A DNA stretch of 64,000 nt from Penium margaritaceum (GCA_023375785.1 SZWC01001547.1:129512-193511); one strand, 5' to 3'; counted from the stretch's first letter, positions 1 through 11,124 are shown. The notes: a model not told the origin generated them from the sequence alone. Program-made: numbers and translations.

Positions 1-137
1 TTGTCGCCACTCACCACCTCCCACAAGCCCCTCTCCTCCAAAAGGAGACGGGTACGAATCTTCCAAAATGTGAAGTTGGCGCGTCCTTCCAGCCTCTCCA
101 AGGCCTGGGCTGTTGTTACCACGCCTGCTACTGCTAT
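1..137 (-). pseudogene. gag N-terminus of A0, start codon lost
   Basis: Translation of the minus strand matches the N-terminus of the Copia-A Gag seen in the other copies (motifs LERLEGRANFTFWKIRTR and RGLWEVVSGD). Gag is the structural protein that forms the cytoplasmic virus-like particle. The position of the initiating ATG (135-137 on the plus strand) reads ATA instead, so initiation at the usual place is lost. The segment is open to the window edge, so further damage cannot be judged. Confidence 0.8.
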
Positions 138-755
138 TTTGAGCCTTGGTGATGCTCAGCCCTGCCCTTGAGTTGCGGCGCTACCCCTGATTCTGTTACT
201 GCTTCAGCCAGAAATCTGTCTGACAGAAAATGGACTGTAGAGGTCAGCAGACTGGGAATCTTGAAAAACTAAGCCCAGCACTGAAAAATTCAGCTCAAAA
301 CCTTTCAGATTGATCCATAAAACAGGGTCATCAAAGATATGCCCTTTTGAAAACAGGGTATGCTTCTGCTCCTACTCCAGCTAACACCAGCAAGCTTGTA
401 TACGGCGTTTCTCCCAAACGTACCAATGGAATGCAAATATTTGTGTACCAATGGAAAGCTTATAAAAATTACTTCAATTCCTATGTGCTACTTTGTAAAT
501 TTGACAAAGAAACAAGAGATTTATGGTCATCAGAAGGCGACATTCTTACGGAAAGAGAAGAGTGTAGCCCTGGCCGACCTCGTTTTGAGCATAACTCTCA
601 ATCCGACTCTTGGATCTTTGTGATCGTGGGCTCGTTAGAAAGCTTATCTCTTGAGATTTAAGATCTTGTGGTCGATTTTTAAATCTGGTGAAGGTTTTAC
701 CCAAAGCTGTCACTCTCAAAGTGATGGCCTGTGCTGGCTGAAAGAATCACAACTT
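138..755 (-). other. Untranslated leader of A0
   Basis: This non-coding stretch lies between the PBS and gag on the minus strand and aligns by eye along its length with the leaders of A3, A5 and A7. The short open frames inside it are not conserved between copies. I see no gene in it. Confidence 0.75.
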
Positions 756-768
756 GGCTCTGATACCA
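756..768 (-). other. Primer-binding site (initiator-Met tRNA), A0
   Basis: On the minus strand this reads TGGTATCAGAGCC, the complement of the 3' end of plant initiator methionine tRNA, the usual primer for reverse transcription in plant copia elements. It sits two bases inside the 5' LTR, as expected. Confidence 0.93.
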
Positions 769-770
769 AA

Positions 771-1506
771 TGTTGGATATGGAGGAGAGGGGGGGCCTTG
801 GAGCAGCGAGCACGTGGGACTGGAAGGGCATCACTTGTGCTGAAGAATGATTGTTTAATCCCTCAAAATGATGGAGTACATATAGAGCTAGGGCTTGGGC
901 AAGTCAGCCCTCTCAAAAGCCACACCACTTAGCCATGGAGGCTAAGGCTCACGCACTAGAGTCCATAATCTCACACAAGGGAAGAAATAAGCCTTGCAAT
1001 CAGGCTGACCACTCACACACGACCTAGAGGGGTAGAAAATGCTCTCATGGCACTCTTAGTGGTCACATAACCCACAATCCCATGGAGAATCGCCATGTGT
1101 CCATGGCTAGTACACAAGGATCTCACCTCACCTAAAAAGTAAGGAGAGGAACCTTTTTCCTAGTTAGCACACTCTGACAAGGCAACCCAAGAATCTAGAA
1201 CCTTTTTCAATATTTCTCCCATCACGTCTTGACCGTGGATCTCTTGCCTTTTGCTTTTCTCAGGCCGAGGCATGGAGCCATCACCCATGGTCACCCGAAT
1301 ATCGGCGGTCGATGACCCCGAATACATCAAAAATTCACATCTCCCAATCCGACCGTTGGATCGGCGTCAAACCTGGACGGTAGACATTTTGCCACCTGAT
1401 CTTTCCAATGGTGAAGTCGGATGGACGATCGGAGTAGGCATCTGGTACTTTCCTGGAACTTGCTCCCGTGGACCTGAAACTGAACCGGATGGCTCCTTTC
1501 CCAACA
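771..1506 (-). repeat. Copia-A 5' LTR of A0 (736 bp)
   Basis: Plus-strand text begins TGTTGGATATGG and ends CCCAACA, giving the family's TGTTGG/CCAACA terminal inverted repeat. A TATA-like motif (CTATATGTACTCC on the minus strand, near 876-888) is conserved among the LTRs and probably marks the promoter. Confidence 0.92.
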
Positions 1507-1836
1507 GGCTGTGGGACTATAAAACTTGTTAGTTGCTTGTCATTGAGTATAGTTTTCACCTTTGAGACTTCTACTAGAGTTGTCCACCAAAGGCACACAC
1601 TAAAGAAGCATTGGTTGGTTTAAGGACTAGGAGTTCCCTCCACGCACGAAAGTGACCAGGTGCTAAGGACACAGTGCAAGGAAGTAAATCCTATTAATTG
1701 CTCAGTGTAGAACCTTGGCTCTGAGCGTGACATCATCTCTTGAGTGGTGATATCATCTCTTAAAATACCAAGAGCGGTCCGCGGGACCCATTGTATCGAA
1801 ACCCGTTTTAAAGACCGTCGCCCCGGGAGGTTGACA
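1507..1836 (+). repeat. Copia-B LTR, 3' part only
   Basis: This matches the last ~330 bp of the complete Copia-B LTR at 5648-6419 and ends in GGTTGACA. The 5' part is missing because A0 abuts it. It is followed directly by Copia-A pol on the opposite strand, so the parent B copy had inserted into an A element. A small direct repeat (ATCATCTCTT twice, near 1730-1760) looks like a local slip. Confidence 0.85.
1515..1527 (+). promoter_or_regulatory. TATA-like promoter motif of the Copia-B LTR
   Basis: GACTATAAAACTT lies about 310 bp before the LTR end. The same place in the minus-strand B LTRs near 19690 and 43890 reads GGACTATAAGAAC. Conservation in several copies and the TATA match support a core promoter; no transcript evidence is available. 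Confidence 0.5.
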
Positions 1837-2640
1837 GAAGGTTCAGGCAAGACGGGGTTAGGGAGAATGTCTGCTCGCATTGTTTCATCAGCTACTGGTT
1901 CTAGTGTATCTTCGCAGATGATGTTGGTGCCGATGACATTACTTTTGTTGAAAACAACATCCTTGGAGATGATGACGTAGCCAGTATCCCTCTCGTAGAG
2001 ATGATACGCCTTACTTGCCACGTCATAACCGATCATCAGCTTTTGTGCGCAATTCGCGTCCCATTTCTGCTGCTCCTTCTTAGGCACATGCATATGCCCC
2101 TAGCTGCCAAACGCGCGAAGATGAGCCACGCTTGGCTTCTTGCCAAACCACGTCTTGTACGGCTTCATCTGCTCCAGGGCCTTGGTTGGACTACGGTTCT
2201 TGATGTACACAATAGTGCTAATTCCTTCGGCCCAGAAGTCATAGCTGAGCCGATCCGCATGGAGCATGGAGCACGTAGACTCAACGATGGTGCGGTTTGC
2301 GCGTTCTGCTATGCCATTCTGCTTCACCGAGTATGGTGCGGTGTTGTATGGTCCACTGCGCCTTGATGCCTAAAAGTGCTAGGTAGTCCTAGAACTCCTT
2401 GCTCAGGTACTCTCTGCCACAGTCGCTGCGCAACACCTTGATCTTCTTGCCATTCTGGTTCTCCACCATTGCCTTGAACTCCTTGAACCTGTCAAAGCAC
2501 TGGTCCCTGGAGGAAAGGATGTACACATCGGTGTAACGGCTGAAATCACTAATGAAGGTGAGAAAATACATAGAGCCTCCAAAGCTCTGGGTCTGCTTCC
2601 GGCCACACAAGTCATTGTGGACCAACGTGTGTGGCCCGAT
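1837..2640 (-). pseudogene. Copia-A pol fragment A0' (integrase core and linker)
   Basis: Three overlapping minus-strand frames together cover the integrase core and the region after it. Visible motifs are VHNDLCG (first Asp), FISDFSRYTD (second Asp) and NGIAERANRT, which keeps the catalytic Glu, followed by KPSVAHLRAFGS and RDTGYVIISKDVVF. Stops near 2389 and 2100 and frame changes break it. Integrase inserts the cDNA into nuclear DNA. The fragment is cut by a B LTR at its downstream end and by the remnant LTR of A1 at its upstream end; no LTR, gag or RT of the same copy can be assigned. Confidence 0.85.
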
Positions 2641-2716
2641 GCTTCTCTTGGTCGGCACCTCTTTCCTCCTCCAAGGCTCCCTGTCTTCTTTAGTTCCAAT
2701 ACTTGGCATCAAAGCC

Positions 2717-3347
2717 CGGTTTTGCCTTTTTTGCCAGCACACACAAACACTTGGATAGTGACGAGTTTGGGTCAAACCTTCACCAAATTTGACAATCCGC
2801 CACTGGATCTTCAATTTCTCAAAACAAGCTTTCTAACGCGCTTAGTATCGTGAAGATCCAACGATGGGATTGAGAGTTATGCTCAAAATGAGGTCGGCAA
2901 GGGCTACACTATTCTCTCTGAGTCAGACTGTCGCCTTGCGATGACCATAACTCTCTTATTTCTTAGTCAAAATTTAAATGTAGCACATGCGAATTGAAGT
3001 ATTTTGCCTACACTTTCTATTGGTGTAAACGTATTTGCATTCCATAGGTAGGTTTGGGTGAAAAACTATTTGCAAGCTGGCTGGTGTGAGCTAGAGTAGG
3101 AGGAGCAGAATACCCTATTTTGAAAAGGGTATGTCTTTTAAAATGTCTTATTGATGACCCTGTTCGATGGGTCAATCTGAAAAGTTTTAAGCTGCAATTT
3201 GTATTAGTGAACTGAAAATTTCCAACTTCCCATTCCGCTGGCCTCTATAGTCCATTTTATGTCACACAGATTTCTGGCATAAGCAACTGTAGAAGCAGGG
3301 GTAGGGCCGCCACTCAAGGGCAGCGTTGAGTATCACCAAAGCTCAAA
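2717..3347 (+). other. Untranslated leader of A1
   Basis: Plus-strand version of the ~650-bp Copia-A leader, diverged but aligned throughout. It contains the recurring ATGACCATAACTCTC motif near 2940. No coding function is visible. Confidence 0.75.
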
Positions 3348-4280
3348 ATGGCAGCACCACGCGTGGTAACAGCAACACAGCCCTTGGAGAGGCTGGAAGA
3401 CGTGCCAACTTCACGTTTTGGAAGATTTGTACCCATCTCCTTTTGGAGGAGATGGGCTTGTGGGAGGTGGTGAGCGGCGACGAGTGTGCTCCGCCTCCAT
3501 AGGCAAAAGACATCACTGCACCAGAGGTGGTGGCAGGGAAAACGCCGCAAAAAGGTGCAGCAGATGCAAGTTCATCTACAAGTGCAGCGGTCGCATATGA
3601 GGAGTGGAAGAAGGACACGCAGGCCTACAGGTTGCTTGTCAATACCATCTCCAACCCGCATCTTCAACACGTGAGTGACAAGGCTACTGCAAAAGGGTGG
3701 GACACGTTGTGTAAGAAGTATGAGAGCAAGGATCCTACATTCCTCATGCTTTTGGAGGAGAAGGTGATGGCGGTGAAATGCAAGGTGGCGAGGGGATAGA
3801 GGCATTTTTGGACAAGGCAAAGGAGCTGGCAAAGCAGCTGAAAGTGGCCGGCAACCCTGTGGAAGAGACGTGCTTCATCCTCCACTTGCCGAGGGGACTT
3901 TCAGCGAGCTATGACAAGGTACGAGAGACGCTGGAGTCCCTACCGACTCTCGACTTGGACTTCATCTGCACACACCAAATATAGGTCGAACTCTGTCAGA
4001 ATGCAGCAAAACTTAATAGCGGCCGCAGAAGTGAAGCACCTTTTATGGCCATGGGCTCACGCAACTAGCAGCAACAGTCTAGGCAGCAGAGAGGCAAGAA
4101 GAAAGGCAAGTGCCACTATTGCAAGAAAGAGGGGCACTTTAAGGAGTGCTTGAAGATTAAGAGGAACCAGAAAGAGCATTAGCAGCAGCAACAAAAGTAG
4201 CAATCTCCACAGTTGCAGTAGCAGCAGTCACAGCAGCCTTAGCAGTAGCAATAGCAGCAGAAAAACCAGACCGACGTGCG
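3348..4280 (+). pseudogene. gag of A1, degenerate
   Basis: It starts at an ATG in the position used by the other A copies and follows the family Gag: an N-terminal segment with WKIRTR-like residues, the AYEEWKKK and LLVNTISNPHL motifs, then KYESKDPTFLMLLEEK, FILHLPRGL, and a complete CCHC zinc knuckle at 4111-4149 (CHYCKKEGHFKEC). Several single-base indels move the frame, for example near 3410 and 3775, and stops follow the knuckle in the Gln-rich tail (4180-4280). Gag packages the RNA through the knuckle. Confidence 0.88.
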
Positions 4281-5647
4281 TTATTTTGGCAACATGAATG
4301 TGGTCAAGGAGGTACGCGACTTCCTCTTAATGGCAAAGTCTAGCATGTTGTACAAGGAGAAGGTGGATCTGGCGTGGTAGAAGGGGTGAAGGTGTACCAC
4401 GAGCTTGACGCATCATAACGGGTTGTTTACGCAACTGCTCTCCATTCCCCTCCGACTGATTGCTTTGGGTGATGATCCGGTGGTATATGTTGAGGGGATT
4501 GGGAGTGTTGAGATGTGGTTGGAGACTCAACGTGTCACTGAAGTAGGAGTGTTCCATGGCGTGTTGTATGTAGCTGATGCTGGGTTCAACCTTCTCTCAC
4601 AGTCCTCTCTCACCATCATAGGACTGTGAGTCGTTTTTTACGATGACTATGGCTACATCCTTGGCAAGGAAATGCGAGAGGAGTTGGCCAAGTCGGTGAA
4701 GGCATTCAATATGTAATGCCTATTGGGGGCGACCAAGATCGTGCATGAGCAGAGTCCTGCAGCAGTGATGTAGGCCACAGATGGCAAAATCTGGCGTGCA
4801 CGCTACACCCACATCAGCAAGCGTGCCTTGCAGTAACTTCAAACAAAGCAGATGGTGTGTGATGTGCCCACCATCTCTAACCTTAAGCAGTAGTTGTGCA
4901 TCGCCAGGCGTTCTCTGGAGCAAGGGAGCACGCGAAGGAGGTGCTGGAGCTTGTCCACACAGACTTGTGTGGCTGAATGCCGACCCAGAGCTTTGGAGGC
5001 TCAAGTTATATTCTCACCTTCATTGAGGATTTCAGCCGTTACACTACAATATACTTCCTGTCCTCTAAGGACCTGTGCTTTGAAAGGTTGAAGGAGTTCA
5101 AGGTAATGGTAGAGAACGATACTCGAAGGAAGATCAAGGTATTGGAAAGCGACTGTGGTGGATACCATCTAAAGAAGGAGTTCGAGGACTAACTTGCAGC
5201 AGCAGGCATCAAGGTATAACGGACCGTGCCATACTTGCCACAGCAGAACGGCGTAGTAGGATGAGTCAACTACACCATCGTTGTGTTGGCGCGCTCCATG
5301 TTGCATATGGCTCGGCTCACCAATGACTTCTTTGCCTAAGTAGTGAGCATTGCAGTGCACATTAAGACTCACAGTCCAACCAAGGCCCTGGAGCAGATGA
5401 CGCCATACGAGGCGTGGTTTGGCAAGAAGCTCAGTGTGGGTCATCTTCGCGTTTTTGGCAGCTTGGTGTACATGCACGTGTAAAAGGAGAAGTAGCAGAA
5501 ATGAGACAGGAAGAGCGCACAGATGTAGATGATCGGCTATGACATGGTAAGCAAGGCATATCATCTCTACGAAAGGGATACTGGCCATGTCATCATCTCC
5601 AAGAATGTCGTTTTTAACGAAAGTAACGTCATTGGCACCAACATCAT
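4281..5647 (+). pseudogene. pol (protease-integrase part) of A1, truncated by B0
   Basis: Frames match the protease region (FHGVLYVADAGFNLL), the pre-integrase region and the integrase core (TDLCG, then FIEDFSRYTTIYFL). At the catalytic Glu position the sequence reads NGVVG followed by a stop (about 5250-5265), so integrase is dead. Many CAG codons of the homologues are TAG here. The coding text ends in VFNESNVIGTN at 5647, where the Copia-B LTR starts. Confidence 0.87.
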
Positions 5648-6419
5648 TGTTGATGTGATATGCTCCTTGTCCATCGCTGACATTTGGACAGGCATAGTAC
5701 GGACTAGGCATGCACTACTCCCTTGGAGTAAGTCCTATAAGACTGGTCCACTTAGACAAGGAATGCAATGCTCCTTAGGAGCAAGTCCCCTAAGTCCAAA
5801 TTGGATAGTATAGCCAGCAAACACTACCTAGGACAACTCTTGGTGGCTTAGACGTTCTGGAGTTTGTTTCTGGAGTGAGAGGTCAATGGGTCAAATCCCA
5901 GCCCAGTGACTTATCTTCTTTGTGACCAAAAGGGGGACAGGAAGGTTCTAAGAGACATCTTAGAACATTCCAAGGTCCTTCGTGGTGGCTGGCGCCACTT
6001 GGCGGTCACAGGGAGTACCATGTAGGCAAGGGGGTTGATGCAATCCAGATTGCCCCCAAAGTGGCTCATCCAAGGAGCCATTGTGCGCCTAGGCTAGAGG
6101 CTGGCTCTAAGGCAAAAAGAACTTGTAAGTTTCCTGTTATTGAGTACAGTTCTTACCTCTGAGACTCCTAACAGAGCAATCCACCAGAGGCAGACTCTAA
6201 AGAAGCACTGGTTGGTCTAAGCCCCAGGACTTTGCTCCTTGCGCGAAAGTAACGAGGTGCTCAGGACACAGTGTAAGGAAGTGATTCCTATGAACTGCTC
6301 AATGTGGAAATTTGGCTCTGAGTGTGATATCATCTGTTGGTTGCAATACCAAGAGCGGTGGACGGGAACCATTGTGTCGGAACCCGTTTTTCTAGACCGT
6401 CGCCTCAGGAAGGTTGACA
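5648..6419 (+). repeat. Copia-B 5' LTR of B0 (772 bp)
   Basis: It starts TGTTGATGTGATATGC and ends AGGTTGACA. The boundaries agree with the minus-strand LTR of B2 (43587-44357, 771 bp) and with the start of the 3' LTR at 10034. Confidence 0.9.
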
Positions 6420-6808
6420 AAGGATTATGGACCCAAATTGACTAGTTATAAGGCACGCTTCTATGCACTCTCCAACCCTCTCTGTCTTGTAGCACGCATC
6501 AGGTCCATCAGCTCCATCTGCTCCACATGCTCCATCAGCTCCAATGGCGGTTACTGGAAATTAGCAAACAAGGGCCAAGGATAAGCTCTATCCTTTGAGG
6601 TACGACCCTTATGCCCTAACCACGATAAGCTCTGTCCTTGGAGGCACGACCTTCGGTTTGCTAGTGTGCGTTCTTCTTTGTTTGCAGGTGATCAATGGCT
6701 AAGGGGTAAGCGACGGATCTGCACCTTCTAAACCGGTAGGAGACAACCGCTTACATCAGCCTACATCAGCCTCAACAAAGCAGAGAAACAAAGAAGCAGA
6801 GAAGCAGT
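6420..6808 (+). other. Untranslated leader of B0
   Basis: This non-coding leader holds two related blocks, GATAAGCTCTATCCTTTGAG (from 6581) and GATAAGCTCTGTCCTTGGAG (from 6625). The first can fold as AAGGATA-AGCTC-TATCCTT. A pyrimidine-rich TTCTTTGTTTGCAG motif near 6675-6690, also present in B1, resembles a splice acceptor. I cannot see a clear primer-binding site after the LTR; a TGG occurs only at 6427. Confidence 0.55.
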
Positions 6809-7640
6809 ATGACGATACCCGTGACGCTCACTCTTGAGAAAGTCAACGGTGGGATGTCAAAGTTCACAAGGTCTGGTTTTCCCTTGTGGAAATGGTAATT
6901 TTGAGATTATCATGAGGGTGCGTGGCTACGTGAAGATATTCCTTGGTAAAGATGTTGAACGTACAAAAACAGATCGTAGATATGAAGCGTGGAGTGTAAA
7001 AATGACATTTCGCTTGCAATTGTTCTGACATCAGTGATGAGTCACGGCATGTCCACCTCCAAGGTGGACATGCTGTGTACACCAATCAATGGCTCTTGCA
7101 AATTGCCTCTTAATCCTTCAAAAGCTGATTTCAATGAGGGTGAGCGAGGGAGAGTCGATGCGGACTTCTTGTTGCAGTTTGAAGGACTGCTCTAGCAAGT
7201 GACCAAAATGAACTCGGAAATTGACACCAACATGCAGGCCATGATCCTCCTCATGGCGCTACCTGAAAGGTGGGGTCCTCTGATCACCGTCCTTGGCGGT
7301 TGGAAGGAGGAAGAGTTGACGTATGAGGCAGTGTCCGAGTCCGTGCGCAACAAGGACATGCATCGCAATGGTAGTGAGGCTAACATTTCACCCTATGTTG
7401 CATAATACGTTGGTCGTAGCAACAACTCCTCTTATATTTGGAGCAGTAGCGGAAGCGGTGGCGGTGGAGGAAAAGGCAATGGTGGCGGTGGAAAGAGTTC
7501 AAAGCGTCCGGGGAAGTGTCATAACTATGGAAAGCATGGGCATTGGGCACGAGAGTATAGGGTTCCCAAGAATGAAGACGAAGATCATTGTGGTAGATAT
7601 GAGGGCAAAGGAAAGGGCAAGAAGGAGTTGACAAACATGA
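6809..7640 (+). pseudogene. gag of B0, degenerate
   Basis: The ATG at 6809 opens a frame with TLEKVNGGMSKFT, also found at the start of B1 gag (35560, minus). Later segments match the Copia-B Gag: YEAWSVKND-like residues, LMALPERWGPLITVLGGW and the basic stretch before the zinc knuckle. Frameshifts near 6885 and 7085 and a stop at 7192-7194 break it. In the knuckle (about 7510-7555, CHNYGKHGHWAREY) the second and last Cys are both Tyr (TGT to TAT), so zinc binding should be lost. Confidence 0.85.
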
Positions 7641-10005
7641 TGGTTGAGAGCGTGCCGGTAACCAAGGGAGCAGCAACACTCAAGCGTGGACCCTACGGGC
7701 TCGACTCTGGCACAATCTAGTACTCTTTAAGGGAGAAGGATGGGTTCATCTCCATTGAGGACACTGAACGTTGCTTTAGGTAGCCTTGTCCATGTGCAAG
7801 GCAAGGGAGATAAGTTGATCAGCATCAACGAGAACGGTGCTGAAAAATACTTGAAGCTAGAGAACGTCGTTTACATGTCGTCTTTTGTGACAAACCTCTT
7901 GTCAGTGTCCAAAATCACGGAGCACAACATGACTGTCATCTTCACAATGGAGGAGGCCGTGATTGTCAAGAATAATGACACAAAGATCTCCAATCCCAAG
8001 TGGAGTCTTATGGGACAAGTCCTAAGGGTTGCTAGGCTATACGTGTTGCAGACCAAACCCCTTGAGAGTACAAATGAGGGATATGCGGCGGTTGAAGAGC
8101 CCAAGTCTCCTAAGCCTGATGTTGCACCACAGGTCGTTATCATGGCGGCCAACGCCATTGACACAGATGCTGAGCTATGGCACAGGCGAATTGGCCATTA
8201 GACACGACAAGACAAACTTCGGGACCGCACCATGTGGATCCATACCGAGAGACTCTTGTGTCGTTGACAAAGCGTTTGCAAAATTTGGCAACGTGAACCC
8301 CCACTTTATCTTACCAACAGTGAGATAAAGCTATGTAACAGCACGACGTAGTTCATGGGATGGAGGGATGCAACGCCAAGGATGAGGGAAAATTCAAAAA
8401 GCTGTGTGAGCCATGCCTCCCAGACAAGGCAAAGAGAAAGCCCTTTGAGCATAATGGGCAACATGTAGCAGCAATCATGGACCTGATTCACTATCATGTG
8501 TGCCTACCATTTGGCACTCGAACGCGCACGTGGTGGGGTCAAATTGATTACTCCAGAAAAAGTTCAAGTAGGATGGTACCATCGACAAGTACAAGGCAAG
8601 AGTTGTGGTGAAGAGGTTTTCCCAACGTGCAGGCTCAGAGTACGAGGAGACCTTCACGCGTGTCTTCACCTTTGCCTCCATTAGATCCATGTTGGGCATC
8701 GCTGCTGTAAAAGATCTCAAGGTGCACCAGATGGATGTCAACACAACTTTCCTCTATATTAAGCTAGATAAAGAAGTGCTCATGGAAGTACCCGAGGGAG
8801 TCAAAGCTCTAAAGGGCAAGGTTTGCAATCTGGTCAAAGCACTCTACGGGCTGAAACAGGCCCCAAGGATGTGGTACAAGGAGATGGACGGCGTCATGGC
8901 CAGGCACACCTTCATGCATTGGCCGAATGACCTTATGTCTATGTGGGAGCGGATGAGCAAGGCTTGATGCTGGTTGCACTGTACGTAGATGACCTGATTC
9001 TCTGCTCGTCATCTGTCGAGCTTTTGAACAAGCTCAAGACAGGTCTCAGCAATAGGTACAAGATGAAGGACATGGGTCTGCTGGAGTTCTACCTCGGGAC
9101 AGATGTGCACCGTAATCGAGCAGCATGGACCATCGAGCAGAACCAAACCAAGTACATCATGGAGGTCTTCAAGCGGTACAACATGGAGGACTGCAAGCCC
9201 ATCACCAGACCCATGATAAAAGAACATCAAGCTCTCCTCCTCCATGAGCCCCAGCACGGAATTAGAACAGCGTGAGATGGAGAATATTCCCTACCAATCT
9301 GCTGCTTGCAACCTCATGTATGCCATGGTAGGAATATGCCTAGACACTTGCTATGCTATGGGAAAAGTGAGCAGGTTTGTGGCCAATCCAGAGCCACAAC
9401 ACTGGCAAGCAGTCAAGCGCATCATGCGCTATCTACACAAGACCCAACACATGGGACTCCAGTTTAGAGGCGAAGAAGGATCTCACAGGCTGCGGCTAGT
9501 GTACTACACAGACGCCGACTTGGGAGGAAGAATCAATGATAGAAAGTATACCTTGGGCTTTATGTGCCTCTTGAACGGTGGTGCAGTCACTTGGACAAGC
9601 AAAAAGAAAGATTGTGTCTCCCTCTCCAACGCTGAGGCAGAGTACATTGCTCTGTCAGAAGCATGCAAGAGACACAATGGCTATGCTATTTGCTTGCCAA
9701 GATGAAAGTGCCACAAACGGAGGCAACATAGGTCCACATCCACAACAAGAGTGCCATGAAAATGACATGGGATGATGTCATATCTCGGTGGACCAAGCAC
9801 ATCGACATCAGGTACCACTACTCACATGACCTGGGCGCAAAGGAGATCGTGGACCTGGAACACGCAAAGACCAGGAAGATGTAGGTTTGATGACAAAGAC
9901 GCTAGAGAGCAAATTGCACTCTACAGATACTCGAGGCATCGGTATGGTCAACACATCAGACAAAGACTAAGGCCAAAATTGCTGGAGACAGGAGAGATCT
10001 CTTAG
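7641..10005 (+). pseudogene. pol of B0 with integrase core deleted
   Basis: The order is protease (LENVVYMSSFVTNLLSVSKI, 7740-7960), pre-integrase (AELWHRRIGH near 8175), a short zinc-finger remnant (8360-8500), then an abrupt jump at about 8515 into the linker before RT. The Asp-Asp-Glu integrase core is missing. RT follows from about 8540: VHQMDVNTTFL, ALYGLKQAPRMWYKEMDG and the catalytic ALYVDDLIL near 8980. RNase H continues from 9260 to about 10000 (YTDADLGG, then SNAEAEYIALSEACK). Frameshifts lie near 8580, 8930 and 9230. Confidence 0.88.
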
Positions 10006-10033
10006 CTAATAGACAGTGGTGCAAGGAAGAGTT

Positions 10034-10368
10034 TGTTGACGTGATATGCTTCTTGTCCATGGCTGACATTTGGACAGGCATAGGACGGACTAGGCATGCA
10101 AATCTCCCTTCGAGAAAGTCCCCTAACTCTGGTCCAGATAGACATACCATGCACTGCTCGATTGGAGCACGTCCCCTTGGTCTAAACTCGATAGTATAGC
10201 TAGCAAAAACTACCTAGGACAACTCCTTGTGGCTTAAACGTTCCACAGTTAGTCTTTGGAGCGAGAGGTCACTGGGCCAAATCCCAGCCCAGTGACTAGT
10301 TTTCTTTGTGACCAAAAGGGGGACAGCAAGGTTCTAAGAGACATCTTAGAACATTCAAAGGTCGTTCT
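10034..10368 (+). repeat. Copia-B 3' LTR of B0, truncated by A2
   Basis: It starts TGTTGACGTGATATGC after a purine-rich tract (GGTGCAAGGAAGAG, the likely polypurine tract) and matches the first 335 bp of the 5' LTR. It breaks off where the A2 LTR begins. The missing remainder is not recognised elsewhere in the window. Confidence 0.88.
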
Positions 10369-11105
10369 TATTGGAACAGGAGGAGAGAGGGAGCTTTGGA
10401 GCAGCAAACATGTCAGACTGGTAGGGCATCACTTGTGCTGAAGAAAGGTTGTTAAATCACTCAAAATGATGGAGAACATATAGAGCTAGAGCTTGGGCAA
10501 GTCAGCCCTCTCACAAGCCACACCACTTAGCCGTGGAGGCTAAGGCTCACACACTAGAGTCCATAATCTCCTACAACAGAGGAAATTAGCCTAGCAATCA
10601 GGCTGACCACTAACACACGACCTACAGAGCTAGAAAATGATCTAATGGCACACTCCTAGTGGTCCCATAACCCACAATCCCATGGAGAATCGCCATGTGT
10701 CCATGGCCAGCGCACAAGGATATCACCTGACCTAAAAAGTAAGGAGAGGCACGTTTTCATAGTCAGTATACTCCGAGAAGGCAACCCAAGAATCTAGGAC
10801 TTTCTTGAATATTTCTCCCATCAGGTCTTGACCCTGGACCTCTTGCGTTTTTCTCTTCCCAGGCTAAGGCATGGAGCCATCGCCCATGGTCACCGAGATA
10901 TCAGCGGTCGATGACCCCAACAACTTTGAAAATTCATGTCTCCCAATCCGACTATTCGATCGGCCTCAAACGTAGATTGTAGACATTTTGCCACCTGATC
11001 TTTCTACGAATGAAGTTAGATTGATAATCATAGTATGCATTTAGTAGTTTCCTGGAACTTGCTTGTTTCTACTTGAAACTGAGCCGGATGGCTCCTTTTG
11101 CAACT
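10369..11105 (-). repeat. Copia-A 3' LTR of A2 (737 bp)
   Basis: Plus text starts TATTGGAACAGGAGG and ends TTTTGCAACT, diverged from TGTTGG...CCAACA. It shares with the LTR at 16006 the variant AGCAGCAAACATGT, supporting a pair. Confidence 0.88.
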
Positions 11106-11124
11106 ATCTCCCACTTTGCTGCAA

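Larger units (their letters stand above)
1..1506 (-). mobile_element. Copia-A copy A0, 5' end of a minus-strand element (cut by window edge)
   Basis: Reading on the minus strand, this holds a complete 5' LTR, the initiator-Met primer-binding site, the long leader and the first ~45 codons of gag; the rest lies left of the window. The order LTR-PBS-leader-gag is that of a Ty1/copia element. Its LTR ends at 1506 against the 3' part of a Copia-B LTR, so A0 most likely inserted into that LTR. The 5 bases beyond the LTR (1507-1511, GGCTG) would be the target-site copy; the partner is outside the window. Confidence 0.85.
2657..5647 (+). mobile_element. Copia-A copy A1 (+), 5' half, interrupted by B0
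   Basis: A1 begins with only the last ~45 bp of an LTR, followed by a diverged PBS (2704-2716, TGGCATCAAAGCC), leader, gag and the first half of pol. It stops at 5647, where the B0 LTR begins; its RT, RNase H and 3' LTR are not seen on the other side of B0, where A2 has inserted. It is among the most decayed A copies here. Confidence 0.85.
5648..10368 (+). mobile_element. Copia-B copy B0 (+), inserted in A1
   Basis: B0 has a full 5' LTR (5648-6419), leader, gag, protease, an integrase-deleted pol with RT and RNase H, and the first 335 bp of the 3' LTR, cut at 10368 by the LTR of A2. The five bases before it (5643-5647, ATCAT) would be the target duplication; its right partner is lost. It is the only plus-strand Copia-B copy. 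Confidence 0.9.

Noticed and set aside
1725-1765. Short direct repeat ATCATCTCTT in the B LTR remnant as a regulatory motif
   Set aside because: It is absent from the other B LTRs, so it is best explained as a local duplication in this copy.
1837-2640. A0' as the missing middle of A0
   Set aside because: It is separated by a B LTR and lies upstream of A0's 5' LTR on the minus strand, which cannot be the same element without further rearrangement.
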